64,000 nt of DNA from an uncultured SAR116 cluster alpha proteobacterium (lineage in GTDB: Bacteria; Pseudomonadota; Alphaproteobacteria; Puniceispirillales; Marisalimonadaceae): contig CACHEH010000001.1 in NCBI GenBank assembly GCA_902578805.1, forward strand, positions 1 to 64,000, read 5' to 3'. The translations under genes were made by a program, and so were the position numbers. Below, in pieces: positions 1 through 8,640 of this stretch; the first letter of the stretch is position 1, and each line of letters starts with the position of its first letter. The notes beneath the pieces are model-generated. The model did not search any database. It saw nothing but the letters and a program-made list of their open reading frames with translations, and was not told the DNA's origin.

Positions 1-2
1 AA

Positions 3-68
3 AAAGTTAAACCAATGATTGAAAGTTACGGAGGAGGTTCTTTCTTTTTACTGGTTCAAATGATATAA
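3..68 (+). CDS. 3' end of an unidentified gene cut by the left edge
   Basis: An open frame enters from the left edge and stops with TAA at 66-68. About 21 residues are visible, including a glycine triplet followed by a short hydrophobic stretch (GGGSFFLLVQMI). The fragment is too short to assign. It could be coding, because it is open to the edge and is followed by a plus-strand gene after a 36-base gap, but a chance open frame of this length is also possible. Confidence 0.3.
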   Translation, partial: KVKPMIESYGGGSFFLLVQMI

Positions 69-104
69 TAATTAAAGCAAAATATGAAAGGCAATTTCTA
101 GAAT

Positions 105-317
105 ATGACAGAAGATTACAGAGTAGACCCAAGAAATATACACATTGATCAGCGTAAAAAAGATACTAGACGAGAAGCATGGGATAGAGACCTCATGCCA
201 GCAGATTGGAAAAAGTCTGTACAAAAAAGTAATAAACAAATATCAAATGCGACACCAGTCTTTATATTTGCTTTTTTTTATGTTTGCATATTAATAATGA
301 TTGATTCAATAAAATAA
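105..317 (+). CDS. Hypothetical protein with C-terminal membrane anchor
   Basis: A 70-residue protein not recognised by family. The first 48 residues are strongly charged and hydrophilic, and residues 50-66 form one hydrophobic segment (PVFIFAFFYVCILIMI), so it would be a tail-anchored inner-membrane protein with a cytoplasmic head. It is followed 19 bases later by another small membrane protein on the same strand, and the two may be cotranscribed. A purine-rich AAAGG lies about 15 bases before the ATG, a weak ribosome site. The function is unknown. Confidence 0.55.
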   Translation: MTEDYRVDPRNIHIDQRKKDTRREAWDRDLMPADWKKSVQKSNKQISNATPVFIFAFFYVCILIMIDSIK

Positions 318-336
318 AAATTTATGATATTTAAGT

Positions 337-687
337 ATGCATAAAATTATATACGATACTTGGAATATTGTTATGAATCATAACAAAAATCCTCTTAAGA
401 ATATTCCAGACACTAATGTAAGACATATGATAATGCAGGTCTTAGCGTGGATGTGGTGCATTGTATTTTCAATGTATTTTACAAGCATGTGGATTTTTGG
501 GATAACAATAATTGCACACTTAATTTTATTGAGTGCAATTGCAGTCACTGTAATAACCTTTGAAACTGCAAGAAGAAAACCCAAATTTTTTGGTAGTTAC
601 TACACACCTAGTAGAAGTCGAGCAATATACGTTGAAGGAAAAAGAATAGAATTAGACCCCAATGATAAGGGTGGAGAGCACGAATAA
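337..687 (+). CDS. Hypothetical inner-membrane protein, two TM segments
   Basis: A 116-residue protein. After about 30 polar residues come two closely spaced hydrophobic segments (about 33-53 and 56-73) with a short turn, then a basic patch (ARRKPK) and a hydrophilic tail of about 40 residues. This is the topology of a helical hairpin with both ends in the cytoplasm. No catalytic motif is visible and I do not recognise the family. No good ribosome site precedes the ATG at 337; an in-frame ATG at 373 is an alternative start. Confidence 0.55.
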   Translation: MHKIIYDTWNIVMNHNKNPLKNIPDTNVRHMIMQVLAWMWCIVFSMYFTSMWIFGITIIAHLILLSAIAVTVITFETARRKPKFFGSYYTPSRSRAIYVEGKRIELDPNDKGGEHE

Positions 688-708
688 TTCAAAACTTTAT
701 ATTTGATG

Positions 709-1599
709 TCATGAAATATCCTTATTAGTTTCTTTTAAAAACAAATATACTCCTCCAATCAAAATTAATAATGAGCCAGAAAGACTTAAAAAATCAGGTA
801 ACTTTCTAAAGATTAAATAATCATACAACAAAACAAAAATTAGAGTGCTATAAAAAAAAGGTATAACAAAGTTCAACTGATTACTCCTAAGAGCCATCAA
901 AAAGCAGATTTGTGCACATATCATAAGAAATCCTATAAGAATGCAAAATAGTAATTGTAAAAAAGTTGGTACTTGCCAGAAAAAAATAACTATTATTGAT
1001 GATAAAATTAGACCAATGAAATTATTTATTAGTAAAATTTGTGTATTCTTTTCGTATTTAGTTAAAAGTTTTATAAAAATCGCCTCTAAGCCCAAACAAA
1101 TTGCTCCAAAAATTGAGACTAATGCTACTGGTTCAACGTATAAATTAGGAAAGTCAGGTCTAATTAAAATTAGAGCACCTGCAAATGTAGTTATCATTGC
1201 AATCCACCTATATGGAAAATATTTTTCTTTTAATATTATTATTGAAAATATCATCGCAAAGACTGGATTTGAAAAGTTAAGAGCAACTGCATCATTCACT
1301 GGAATAAGACTAGAAGAGCCAAATAAGATTGTTGCACCTATCCATCCCAATGATGTCCTTGCGAGATGTAGTTTAGGATTTGGTGACACAATTTTAATTT
1401 TATTAAAGAAAGTAAATATCAACACAAAAAAAAATCCATATAAGAATCTTGAGTGACTTATTTGGAACGGACTCAATGGTTCTCCAAAATAATCTTTTCC
1501 TAATATTTTAGCAACAACTGCAGTTCCACCAATAAATGCAGAGGCTGCCAACATAAAAAAAATACCAAATATAATTTTATTGTTTTTTCTAAACATCAA
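709..1599 (-). CDS. EamA-family (DMT) transporter
   Basis: A 296-residue protein with about ten hydrophobic segments arranged as two internally similar halves, the usual size and topology of the drug/metabolite transporter superfamily (EamA domains at about 10-145 and 160-290). Family members export amino acids, nucleosides or other small metabolites through the inner membrane; the substrate cannot be read from sequence. It includes the typical segment SLIPVNDAVALNFSNPVFA in the first half. It stands alone between two plus-strand genes. A second, divergent DMT protein is encoded at 3417-4310. Confidence 0.85.
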   Translation of the reverse strand: MMFRKNNKIIFGIFFMLAASAFIGGTAVVAKILGKDYFGEPLSPFQISHSRFLYGFFFVLIFTFFNKIKIVSPNPKLHLARTSLGWIGATILFGSSSLIPVNDAVALNFSNPVFAMIFSIIILKEKYFPYRWIAMITTFAGALILIRPDFPNLYVEPVALVSIFGAICLGLEAIFIKLLTKYEKNTQILLINNFIGLILSSIIVIFFWQVPTFLQLLFCILIGFLMICAQICFLMALRSNQLNFVIPFFYSTLIFVLLYDYLIFRKLPDFLSLSGSLLILIGGVYLFLKETNKDIS

Positions 1600-1689
1600 T
1601 GTAATTTAATCTTAATATTTGTTTATAAGATATTATATTCATAATGTATAAAGTCTTTATTTGTTACAAATCAAGGTGGAGTAATAATT

Positions 1690-2130
1690 ATGAAAGAACT
1701 TAAATTTAAACCTGCACTTATTATAAAAAATATAGAAAAAATTTTACTTGGAATAATAGCTTTTCTTACAGTAATTGCAGTTTTACAAGAAATATATTCA
1801 ATATATATCAATGGTAAAGTACAACTTGCTGACTTACTATTACTATTCATATATACGGAGGTTCTAGGAATGATAGGAATATTTTATGTTAGCAACAAAA
1901 TTCCAATTACTTTGCCATTATTTATAGCTATGACAGCGATAGCTAGATTAATAATACTTCAAGGAAAGGGTATGGACCCAATAATACTTCTTTATGAAGC
2001 TGGCGCTATACTTGTTATAGCATTAGCTTGTTTAGCAATTAGGTTTAAACCAGCAAATACTTATATATATCAATCTGAGGACGAAGACTCATCTAATAAA
2101 ATAAGAAATAATAATTTATCTAATTTATAA
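1690..2130 (+). CDS. psiE: PsiE-family phosphate-starvation-inducible membrane protein
   Basis: A 146-residue protein with four hydrophobic segments (about 18-38, 46-66, 73-90 and 100-117) and the PsiE-type features of a glutamate inside the membrane region (FIYTEVLGMIG) and an arginine in the third segment. PsiE proteins are small inner-membrane proteins induced by phosphate starvation in enterobacteria; their biochemical role is not established. The ATG at 1690 is preceded by GGTGGAG at a good distance. It appears monocistronic. The assignment rests on size, topology and the EVLGM region. Confidence 0.7.
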   Translation: MKELKFKPALIIKNIEKILLGIIAFLTVIAVLQEIYSIYINGKVQLADLLLLFIYTEVLGMIGIFYVSNKIPITLPLFIAMTAIARLIILQGKGMDPIILLYEAGAILVIALACLAIRFKPANTYIYQSEDEDSSNKIRNNNLSNL

Positions 2131-2242
2131 AATACTTGTGGACTAAAATGTAGACTGAAAAATCATTAGGCTATAAAATAGAAGTAAATCAGATGATAAA
2201 TATTGAATAAAGATGAGGTTCTCTCAGCGAATATGGAATAAT

Positions 2243-2551
2243 TTATGAAATTATTTCATCAGTATTATTGTCAACAATAACTGGGTTTTCATAAAATTTA
2301 ATATCTGGTGTTGAGAATCTCTTAGTAATCCATTTAACTCTATCCTCATCAAACCAACTTTTTGCGTTCTCTATATTATTAAAGCAATAAACTCCACCCG
2401 CTGAATTTTTGGAGGTATCACATATATAGTTTTTTCTAATTAAACCTGGAGTTTTTTTGTATATGGGAGAGGTTTCTAAAAACTTTTCTTTTAAAACAAT
2501 GCCAGTTAATTCTTTATCAATCTTAAAGGTAACAACTGCAATTATCATCAT
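2243..2551 (-). CDS. YdhR-like ferredoxin-fold (ABM-type) protein
   Basis: A 102-residue protein with the alternating strand-helix pattern of dimeric alpha/beta barrels: an N-terminal strand (IIAVVTFKID), a helix, a strand with GLIRKNYICD, a GGVYCF strand and a final helix with a conserved-looking W. This resembles the putative monooxygenase YdhR family (about 100 residues). Such proteins act on small hydrophobic molecules or are of unknown function; no substrate can be read here. It is followed upstream on the same strand, 16 bases away, by another small protein, suggesting one transcript. Confidence 0.6.
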   Translation of the reverse strand: MMIIAVVTFKIDKELTGIVLKEKFLETSPIYKKTPGLIRKNYICDTSKNSAGGVYCFNNIENAKSWFDEDRVKWITKRFSTPDIKFYENPVIVDNNTDEIIS

Positions 2552-2567
2552 AAATATCCTTTAACAG

Positions 2568-2921
2568 TTAATTTATATTGTTAATTTTAAGTTCTTTAGA
2601 TTCAAATTCGTGAACTACAACACCACGACTTCCTACTACTTTGGTTATAAATGTTTTAACCATAGGGATGTAATGCTTTTCTAGCAAACTTTGGCAATCA
2701 GCAAATGCTTTTTCGTCTCTATATTCAAATAAAATTCCTACTCTATGAACACCTTCTTTATTCCACAGTTTTGTTAATACTCTTCGTAACATTCCAGCCC
2801 TAGTAAATTCTTCAACAACTTTAGGTGTAAAAATATCATTTTGCTTAACAATATATTGTTCAAGTTCATGGTCTGACATGAACTCTCTTGTAGTGTAATT
2901 TATTAATTTTGAAGATGTCAT
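2568..2921 (-). CDS. Small hypothetical protein, ferredoxin-like fold suspected
   Basis: A 117-residue soluble protein. The middle part alternates predicted strands and helices (VHRVGILFEYRDEKAFADCQ, then IPMVKTFITKVVGSRGVVVHEF), a pattern compatible with a dimeric alpha/beta-barrel fold. I do not recognise the family. It is the first gene of a likely two-gene unit with the YdhR-like protein downstream (16-base gap), and a third small protein of related shape is divergently encoded at 3097, so the three may form a functional group. The function is unknown. Confidence 0.55.
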   Translation of the reverse strand: MTSSKLINYTTREFMSDHELEQYIVKQNDIFTPKVVEEFTRAGMLRRVLTKLWNKEGVHRVGILFEYRDEKAFADCQSLLEKHYIPMVKTFITKVVGSRGVVVHEFESKELKINNIN

Positions 2922-3096
2922 TAAGTGTCCTATTTATAAAATTAAATCAATTATTCATATAGTATTTAACCGTGTAATTGTTGTAAATACCAAATCTTTT
3001 TTAAAGCTAGAATTTACGTTCATAAGTTAATTATCAAAATATTAAATAATATAAACTTTAATAGACTTTAATGAAAATTTTGAGTTACATTAAATT

Positions 3097-3420
3097 ATGT
3101 ATGCAAGAATTGTAAAATTAACATTTATGAACGATTTTTCGAAAGAAGCCGCATCAAGTCTTTTGGTTGAATTAGGTAAAACAAAAGGATTTGCTGCGGG
3201 CATGCTTTTTAGGTTGTCCGTAGATATATCGGATACCCAAAGATATTCAATGACAATTTGGCCAAATAAAACTTCAGAAGAAAAATCTTGGAAATTGTTT
3301 GGCGAAGGAGTTTTAAAAAAATTAAGAGAAACTGGAGCAAGAGTTGAAATTTCTAGAGGTCCAATAAATGAGATGCATTTTTCTAAAGATTTAGATTTAA
3401 ATAATTTTTACATTAATTAA
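3097..3420 (+). CDS. Small ABM-like hypothetical protein
   Basis: A 107-residue soluble protein beginning MYARIVKLTF, with a VDISDT segment near residue 48, a strand with tryptophan (MTIW) and a C-terminal GARVEISRG region. The same order of elements (MYxRIV start, VDIS-E/D-T, tryptophan, G-x-x-V near the end) occurs in the 100-residue protein at 52947-53249, so I consider the two paralogous. The fold looks like a dimeric alpha/beta barrel. Its last four bases overlap the convergent exporter gene. The function is unknown. Confidence 0.55.
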   Translation: MYARIVKLTFMNDFSKEAASSLLVELGKTKGFAAGMLFRLSVDISDTQRYSMTIWPNKTSEEKSWKLFGEGVLKKLRETGARVEISRGPINEMHFSKDLDLNNFYIN

Positions 3421-4310
3421 GCCCTCCTTTTATTAAAGGGTTTTGTAGCCACGATGTAAATTCCAGATACAATGAAAATTAAGGCAAGTAAATCGAATTT
3501 AGAGAACGCAACGCCTACAAAAATATAATCTACTAAAATTGCTAAAATAGGAACGGCCATCACAGATATTGATGTAACATTTACTGAAAATTTTTGCAAA
3601 ATAGTAAAATAGGCCCAATATGTGTATGCACTAGATAAAAATATACCATAAATTATTATTAGTATGTGCCTATAATCTATTAACCCAAAATTATTTAAAT
3701 CAAAGTATAAGGCAAAAGGTATAATGGGAATTATACCTATTAATTGTTGCCAACCTGCTACAATTAAACCATCTGATTTAATTCCGCCATATTTCACGAT
3801 CATAGTCCCTATTGCCCAACTTAAACCTGCACACAAAGTGATAAGAAACCCAAAAAAATTATCAAAAATATTTATTTCTAAAGATAAAAATAATATTCCT
3901 GTCATTCCAAAAATTAACGAAATAATTATAGATATATTAATTTTTTCATAACCAAAAATAGAAGCAAAAATTGTAGCCCAAACTGGCATTGTATATGTTA
4001 AAACTGCTGCTCTTCCTCCCCCAAGCATGTTTATCCCGTAGAGCATTAAAACCTGCCACAATGTCACATTAAAAAAACTAATTAATAAAAGAGGTTTGAT
4101 GTCACTTTTAGGAACGTAAACTGTTTTTACTTTTTTAAACCCAAGAAATAATAATAGAGAAAACGCTGGCACCCCAATGATTACTCTAAAGCTTAGGGGA
4201 GGAATTGCCTCAATGGCAATTTTAAACAAAGACCATACTGAAGTCCAAACTAAGATTAAAAGAATTAATAAGAAAATTGGTAAAAATTGTTTCGAAAGAT
4301 TTAATCCCAT
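3417..4310 (-). CDS. EamA-family (DMT) transporter
   Basis: A 297-residue polytopic protein with about ten hydrophobic segments in two similar halves, typical of EamA exporters. Landmarks are the first-half segment GINMLGGGRAAVLTYTMPVWA and the second-half SSAYTYWAYFTIL, which correspond to the conserved regions preceding the last helices of each repeat. It probably exports small metabolites; the substrate cannot be predicted. It is convergent with, and overlaps by four bases, the small gene ending at 3420. It is distinct from the DMT protein at 709-1599. Confidence 0.85.
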   Translation of the reverse strand: MGLNLSKQFLPIFLLILLILVWTSVWSLFKIAIEAIPPLSFRVIIGVPAFSLLLFLGFKKVKTVYVPKSDIKPLLLISFFNVTLWQVLMLYGINMLGGGRAAVLTYTMPVWATIFASIFGYEKINISIIISLIFGMTGILFLSLEINIFDNFFGFLITLCAGLSWAIGTMIVKYGGIKSDGLIVAGWQQLIGIIPIIPFALYFDLNNFGLIDYRHILIIIYGIFLSSAYTYWAYFTILQKFSVNVTSISVMAVPILAILVDYIFVGVAFSKFDLLALIFIVSGIYIVATKPFNKRRA

Positions 4311-4441
4311 TATAATAACTAACTTTTATAAATAAACTTGGTTATAAATTAATAAACATAAAATTTACAATTAAGTAGTTTAGGCTCATCTAGACATTTT
4401 ATTAGATATGCATTATTTTTGTAAATATAAAGGAGATATTT

Positions 4442-5191
4442 ATGCTTGTAGTTGTTTCACCTGCAAAAAAACTTAACATGAGTTTAGTACAGGGCTTAAA
4501 TGTTACAGAACCGTATTTTAAAAAAAATGCAGATGAGTTAGTAAATGTTGTTCGCGATTTAAGCTTAAAAGAATTAGAAAATTTGATGGATATTAGTACT
4601 AATTTAGCAGAATTAAACAGAAAAAGGTTTGTCGAGTTTGGCAATCAACAAAAAAAAGCTGCAGTTTTTGCATTTGCAGGAGATACATATAAAGGTTTAA
4701 GTGTTGAAAATTTAGAAAAGAATGATCTGGAATTTGCTCAAAAACACTTGAGGATTATATCTGGTTTATATGGTTTATTAAGACCCTTAGATGAAATTGA
4801 ACCTTACCGATTAGAAATGGGAAGTAAGCTTAAAGGAAAACATGGCTCCTCATTGTATGAATATTGGGGTAATAAAATTTCTAAAAACTTAAATCATCAT
4901 GCAAAAACAATAGGGAGTGAAATCTTAGTCAATTGTGCTTCTAACGAATATTTTAACGCCATAGATACTAACAATTTGTCATTAAAAGTGATCACGCCTG
5001 TTTTTATGGAAAGTAAAAATGGTAAAGAAAAAATAGTAAGTTTTTATGCCAAAAATGCTCGAGGAGCTATGGCTCGTTTCATAATACAAAATCGTTTGCA
5101 GAGTGAAGAAGATCTGAAGAAATTCGATTTAGATGATTACGTTTTTAACGCTGAAAAATCTAGTGAAGGCAAACTCGTCTTTATTAGGTGA
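4442..5191 (+). CDS. yaaA: YaaA-family peroxide-stress protein
   Basis: A 249-residue protein starting MLVVVSPAKKLNM, the hallmark of the YaaA (DUF328) family, with further family landmarks FAGDTYKGL (about 78-86), ISGLYGLLRPLD (about 106-117) and RGAMARFI (about 206-213). In E. coli YaaA lowers intracellular free iron during hydrogen-peroxide stress and binds DNA; the mechanism in other bacteria is less clear. The length is normal for the family. AAAGGAGAT lies seven bases before the ATG, a strong ribosome site. It stands alone. Confidence 0.9.
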   Translation: MLVVVSPAKKLNMSLVQGLNVTEPYFKKNADELVNVVRDLSLKELENLMDISTNLAELNRKRFVEFGNQQKKAAVFAFAGDTYKGLSVENLEKNDLEFAQKHLRIISGLYGLLRPLDEIEPYRLEMGSKLKGKHGSSLYEYWGNKISKNLNHHAKTIGSEILVNCASNEYFNAIDTNNLSLKVITPVFMESKNGKEKIVSFYAKNARGAMARFIIQNRLQSEEDLKKFDLDDYVFNAEKSSEGKLVFIR

Positions 5192-5276
5192 TAATTATGA
5201 TCTTTCATAACAGAACAAAATTTTAAATTATTAAACTTTTTACTAATTATTAGATAACATTAGCAGGTTTTTCATA

Positions 5277-6554
5277 ATGTCAAATGATAAAGTTCCTTTA
5301 CATGAGGAAAAATGGATTGAAAATTTAGCCATAAAAATTTTTTCTGATATTGAATCATTGACTAGAGATAAGGTAGGTATTTCAAGAGAATCTTATGGTA
5401 AGGGAGAAGCTCTTGGCATAAATTACTTGACAGATTTGGCTGAAGAATTTGGTTTTTTTGTTGAAAAAGACGATGCTGCAAATGTAAGTCTTTCCCTAGA
5501 TAACTCCATTAAAACTAATTATATCCTTGTTGGATCACATATGGACTCTGTACCTCAGGGTGGAAATTATGATGGCCTAGCAGGGGTGGTAGCAGGTTTT
5601 TTACTTTTAGCAAATTTAAAAGAAAAACAAATAAGAACATCACTCCCTGTTAAAGTATTAATTTTAAGAGGCGAAGAAAGCGCTTGGTATGGTAAAAATT
5701 GTATAGGATCTAAAGCTTTATTCGGTTTATTAACCTCAGAAGATTTAAACGCTACTCATAGAAGCACAGGTGAAAAATTGTTTAAAGCAATGGATGCTAC
5801 AGGAGCCAAACTAGATCTGATAAAAAAATCTAAGCCTTTAATTAATAGTAAAAAAATAGAAGTGTTCATTGAGGTACATATTGAACAGGGTCCTATTCTT
5901 GTTGATAAAGATTGGCCAATTGCAATAGTAACTGGAATTAGAGGTAATTATCGACATCATAAAATACGATGTAAAGGTAAAGCTGGTCACTCTGGCACTA
6001 TCCCTAGGTATCTAAGAAAAGATGCTGTTTTTGCTGGAGCCGATTTGATAACTCGTATGGATGACCATTGGAACACAATAGAGCAACATGGTGGTGATCT
6101 TGTTATAACTTCAGGTATTTTCCATACAGATATTGATAATCAAGCGATGTCAAGAATACCTGGAGAAATTTTATTTAGTTTTGAATCTAGAAGCCAAGAT
6201 ATTTCAACTCTTGATGCATTAGAAGGTCTTTTAAGATCTGAATGTAAAACAATAGAAAGAGAAAGGGGAGTTCATTTTGAATTTGACAATGTTATTAAAT
6301 CAGATCCAGCTGAATGTAATCAAGAAGTTGTAAACAAACTTTTAGATGCTAGCGAATCACTTGGTTTTTCAAGAATATCTGTTCCAAGTGGAGCTACTCA
6401 TGATGCAGCAATTTTTTCTAATAAAGGTGTTAAAACAGGAATGATTTTTGTTAGAAATGACAAGGGTTCTCATAATCCTGATGAGAAAATGGAAATTAAA
6501 GATTTTATGAAAAGTGTCTCAACTTTAAATAAATTTATAAATGATTATAAATAA
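5277..6554 (+). CDS. M20-family amidohydrolase (N-carbamoyl-amino-acid hydrolase / allantoate amidohydrolase type)
   Basis: A 425-residue cytosolic zinc hydrolase. Visible metal ligands and catalytic residues are H88 and D99 in SHMDSVPQGGNYDG, E133/E134 in RGEESAWYG, H201 in EVHIEQGP and a C-terminal histidine in GSHNPDE. The EVHIEQGP motif and about 410-430 residue length are characteristic of the hydantoinase/carbamoylase branch (HyuC, AllC, beta-ureidopropionase, ureidoglycolate hydrolase). These enzymes split an N-carbamoyl or amidine group in pyrimidine, purine or hydantoin catabolism. The substrate cannot be chosen here; the next gene is pyrE, but a pyrimidine link is only suggestive. 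Confidence 0.88.
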   Translation: MSNDKVPLHEEKWIENLAIKIFSDIESLTRDKVGISRESYGKGEALGINYLTDLAEEFGFFVEKDDAANVSLSLDNSIKTNYILVGSHMDSVPQGGNYDGLAGVVAGFLLLANLKEKQIRTSLPVKVLILRGEESAWYGKNCIGSKALFGLLTSEDLNATHRSTGEKLFKAMDATGAKLDLIKKSKPLINSKKIEVFIEVHIEQGPILVDKDWPIAIVTGIRGNYRHHKIRCKGKAGHSGTIPRYLRKDAVFAGADLITRMDDHWNTIEQHGGDLVITSGIFHTDIDNQAMSRIPGEILFSFESRSQDISTLDALEGLLRSECKTIERERGVHFEFDNVIKSDPAECNQEVVNKLLDASESLGFSRISVPSGATHDAAIFSNKGVKTGMIFVRNDKGSHNPDEKMEIKDFMKSVSTLNKFINDYK

Positions 6555-6678
6555 TATACTCTGCAGGTATATTTCTCTTATTCTGTGTTTTCAATTAGTC
6601 ACGTATTAGAATAATTGATGTTGAGTAAATTTTAAGTCAGATTGCAATACAAATATGAAAATAAAGGAATAATTAAAA

Positions 6679-7374
6679 ATGTTTTCAACAAGTTTTCCTG
6701 AGAAAAGTGTCATATCAAGAATAACAGCTAAAATGTTAATTGAAGTTGAGGCGGTAAGATTTAGTGCCAAAGTGCCCTTTAAGTTTACTTCTGGTTGGGC
6801 AAGTCCAGTATATATTGATTGTAGAAAATTAATTTCCTACCCACGAGTAAGGCACACATTAATGGATTTTGCAGCTTCAGAAATTACTAGAAACATCGGT
6901 TTTGAAAGCATTGATTCTATTGCGGGTGGTGAAACGGCAGGTATACCATTTGCCGCTTGGATAGCTGACAGAATGATGCTACCAATGCAGTATGTTCGAA
7001 AAAAAGCAAAAGGTTTTGGAAGGAATGCACAAATTGAAGGGGATTTTGAAAATAATTCCCATATACTCTTAGTTGAAGATTTAACCACAGATGGGAATAG
7101 CAAAATAAAGTTTTGTGAAGCGTTACGTGAAGCTGGCGCAAAAGTTGATCACACCTTTGTGGTGTTTTATTATGATATTTTTCCTCAAACGAGAGAGACT
7201 TTAAATAATATTGGTCTTCAAATGCACTCTCTAGCAACTTGGTGGGACGTATTAAAGGTAGCAAAAGAATTTAACTATTTTGAAAATGATGAGATTGGAG
7301 AGGTCGAGAGTTTTTTAAATGATCCAATGACTTGGTCTGCAGATCATGGTGGAGCTTCATCTTTATCTGGGTAA
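6679..7374 (+). CDS. pyrE: Orotate phosphoribosyltransferase
   Basis: A 231-residue type I phosphoribosyltransferase. The PRPP-binding loop is at about 131-141 ([10 protein letters not shown]), with the acidic pair E133-D134; upstream are the orotate-type features [14 protein letters not shown] (about 37-49) and an [13 protein letters not shown] segment (about 82-94). It makes orotidine 5'-phosphate from orotate and PRPP in pyrimidine synthesis. The 231-residue form is the one usual in alphaproteobacteria. AAGGA lies 11 bases before the ATG. The Sel1 gene follows after six bases. Confidence 0.93.
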   Translation: MFSTSFPEKSVISRITAKMLIEVEAVRFSAKVPFKFTSGWASPVYIDCRKLISYPRVRHTLMDFAASEITRNIGFESIDSIAGGETAGIPFAAWIADRMMLPMQYVRKKAKGFGRNAQIEGDFENNSHILLVEDLTTDGNSKIKFCEALREAGAKVDHTFVVFYYDIFPQTRETLNNIGLQMHSLATWWDVLKVAKEFNYFENDEIGEVESFLNDPMTWSADHGGASSLSG

Positions 7375-7380
7375 TTGGTT

Positions 7381-7986
7381 ATGATTAAATTTATTTTTCT
7401 AATTTTTATACTCACATGTTCTATAACATTTGCAAATGAAAGGCTTAGAGGATACCAAGCTTTAGAACAAACAGATTATAAAACAGCTTTTTATTATTTA
7501 AGTTATAATGCAAATTCGGGTGACGACAAAGCTCAGTATAATTTAGGTATTATGTATAAAAAAGGGCTCGGTGTTCCTGTAGATGAAAATGAAGCATTTA
7601 GCTGTTTTTTTCTTTCTGCAAACCAAGGTAACGTTTTAGCAAATTATGCACTAGGCCATACTTATTTAAATGGCTCAGGAATAAATAAAAATTATAAGCT
7701 AGCTTTTAAATCTCTCAAATTCTCGGCATTAAGGGAACATCCAACGTCAAGGTTAATGCCAGGTAATATGTATTTTCAAGGACAAGGAGTTGAAAAAAAT
7801 TATTCTAGGGCTTTGTTATGGTGGCGTTTAGCAGAAGATCTGAATATTGACGGTGCAAGCCAAAATATTAATATGATAAAGAAAAAAATTACTAAAGATC
7901 AGTATATTTTAAGTGACAAGCTTTATTCAGATTGTATGCAAGACACCTTGTATAATTGTACTAAAAATTTTGTTGTATTTAATTAG
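7381..7986 (+). CDS. Secreted Sel1-repeat protein
   Basis: About 201 residues from the ATG at 7381; an in-frame TTG at 7375 directly after the pyrE stop is possible but less likely. The N-terminus is a signal peptide (MIKFIFLIFILTCSITFA), so the mature protein is periplasmic. At least three Sel1/TPR-like repeats of about 36 residues follow, each with an A-x-x-x-L-G-x-x-Y-x-x-G-x-G-V core (for example YNLGIMYKKGLGV). Sel1 proteins are scaffolds for protein complexes, often in envelope stress or polysaccharide pathways. The partner is unknown. Confidence 0.8.
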   Translation: MIKFIFLIFILTCSITFANERLRGYQALEQTDYKTAFYYLSYNANSGDDKAQYNLGIMYKKGLGVPVDENEAFSCFFLSANQGNVLANYALGHTYLNGSGINKNYKLAFKSLKFSALREHPTSRLMPGNMYFQGQGVEKNYSRALLWWRLAEDLNIDGASQNINMIKKKITKDQYILSDKLYSDCMQDTLYNCTKNFVVFN

Positions 7987-7993
7987 GACAATT

Positions 7994-8611
7994 TTGAAGA
8001 AAAAAGAACAAATTGAGTCTGAGTTGAGGACTATAATCAAAAAAACAAAAAAAGGTATTTTTGTAAACCTTACTTTGACTAATTTAATTGAAATTTCACG
8101 TAGGATGTTTGTTATTTTTGAAAATTTTAAATCAGGTGAAAAATTTAAAATTTATAATAATGACGAAAACGTGTTGATTTTAAATGATGTTATCAAGGAT
8201 TTTAAAAATTTAAATTCCAAAATAGAAAATATTCCAAAATATTTAAAAGACTTAATAGACAGAAAGTGGGAAAAAGATCCAAATACTAGAGAAAGCATAG
8301 ATGGCTCAACAAAATTATTGCAAAAAAAACTTTTTTCCATAGAGAATGAATTTAATTATTTGGTAAATAATTTTTCTAAAGATTTAAAAAACAAAAAAAT
8401 TATAAAGATAGATCCTATTCCAATTGCAATTATACATAGTGCGATGATTATTTGGGAAGAAGAATTAAAAAATAAATATAATAAAAAAAATAAAAATATA
8501 ATAAGTAAAAATTTGCTGATATATTTAGAACAAGTTTTTAAAGCATTTTCTTGTAATGAAGATATTAGAAGTAGTTATTACAATTGGCATAATTTAAAAA
8601 ATATGTCTTAA
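7994..8611 (+). CDS. Hypothetical protein, lysine/asparagine-rich
   Basis: About 205 residues if translation starts at the TTG at 7994, which has AGGA five bases upstream and lies eight bases after the Sel1 gene. The protein is soluble, mostly helical in appearance, and extremely rich in K, N and I. One less polar block (about 141-160) contains DPIPIAIIHSAMIIWEEEL. I recognise no family or motif. It is probably cotranscribed with the upstream secreted Sel1 protein, although this one has no signal peptide. An upstream in-frame ATG at 7913 would bury the start inside the Sel1 gene. Confidence 0.5.
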   Translation: MKKKEQIESELRTIIKKTKKGIFVNLTLTNLIEISRRMFVIFENFKSGEKFKIYNNDENVLILNDVIKDFKNLNSKIENIPKYLKDLIDRKWEKDPNTRESIDGSTKLLQKKLFSIENEFNYLVNNFSKDLKNKKIIKIDPIPIAIIHSAMIIWEEELKNKYNKKNKNIISKNLLIYLEQVFKAFSCNEDIRSSYYNWHNLKNMS

Positions 8612-8640
8612 TGTTAATTTTAAAATTTGGAGATCAAAAT

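Noticed and set aside
941-1456. A long plus-strand open frame (171 residues) across the first exporter gene
   Set aside because: It is antisense to a clear EamA transporter, has no ribosome site and no family-like pattern; low-GC hydrophobic genes often leave such frames open.
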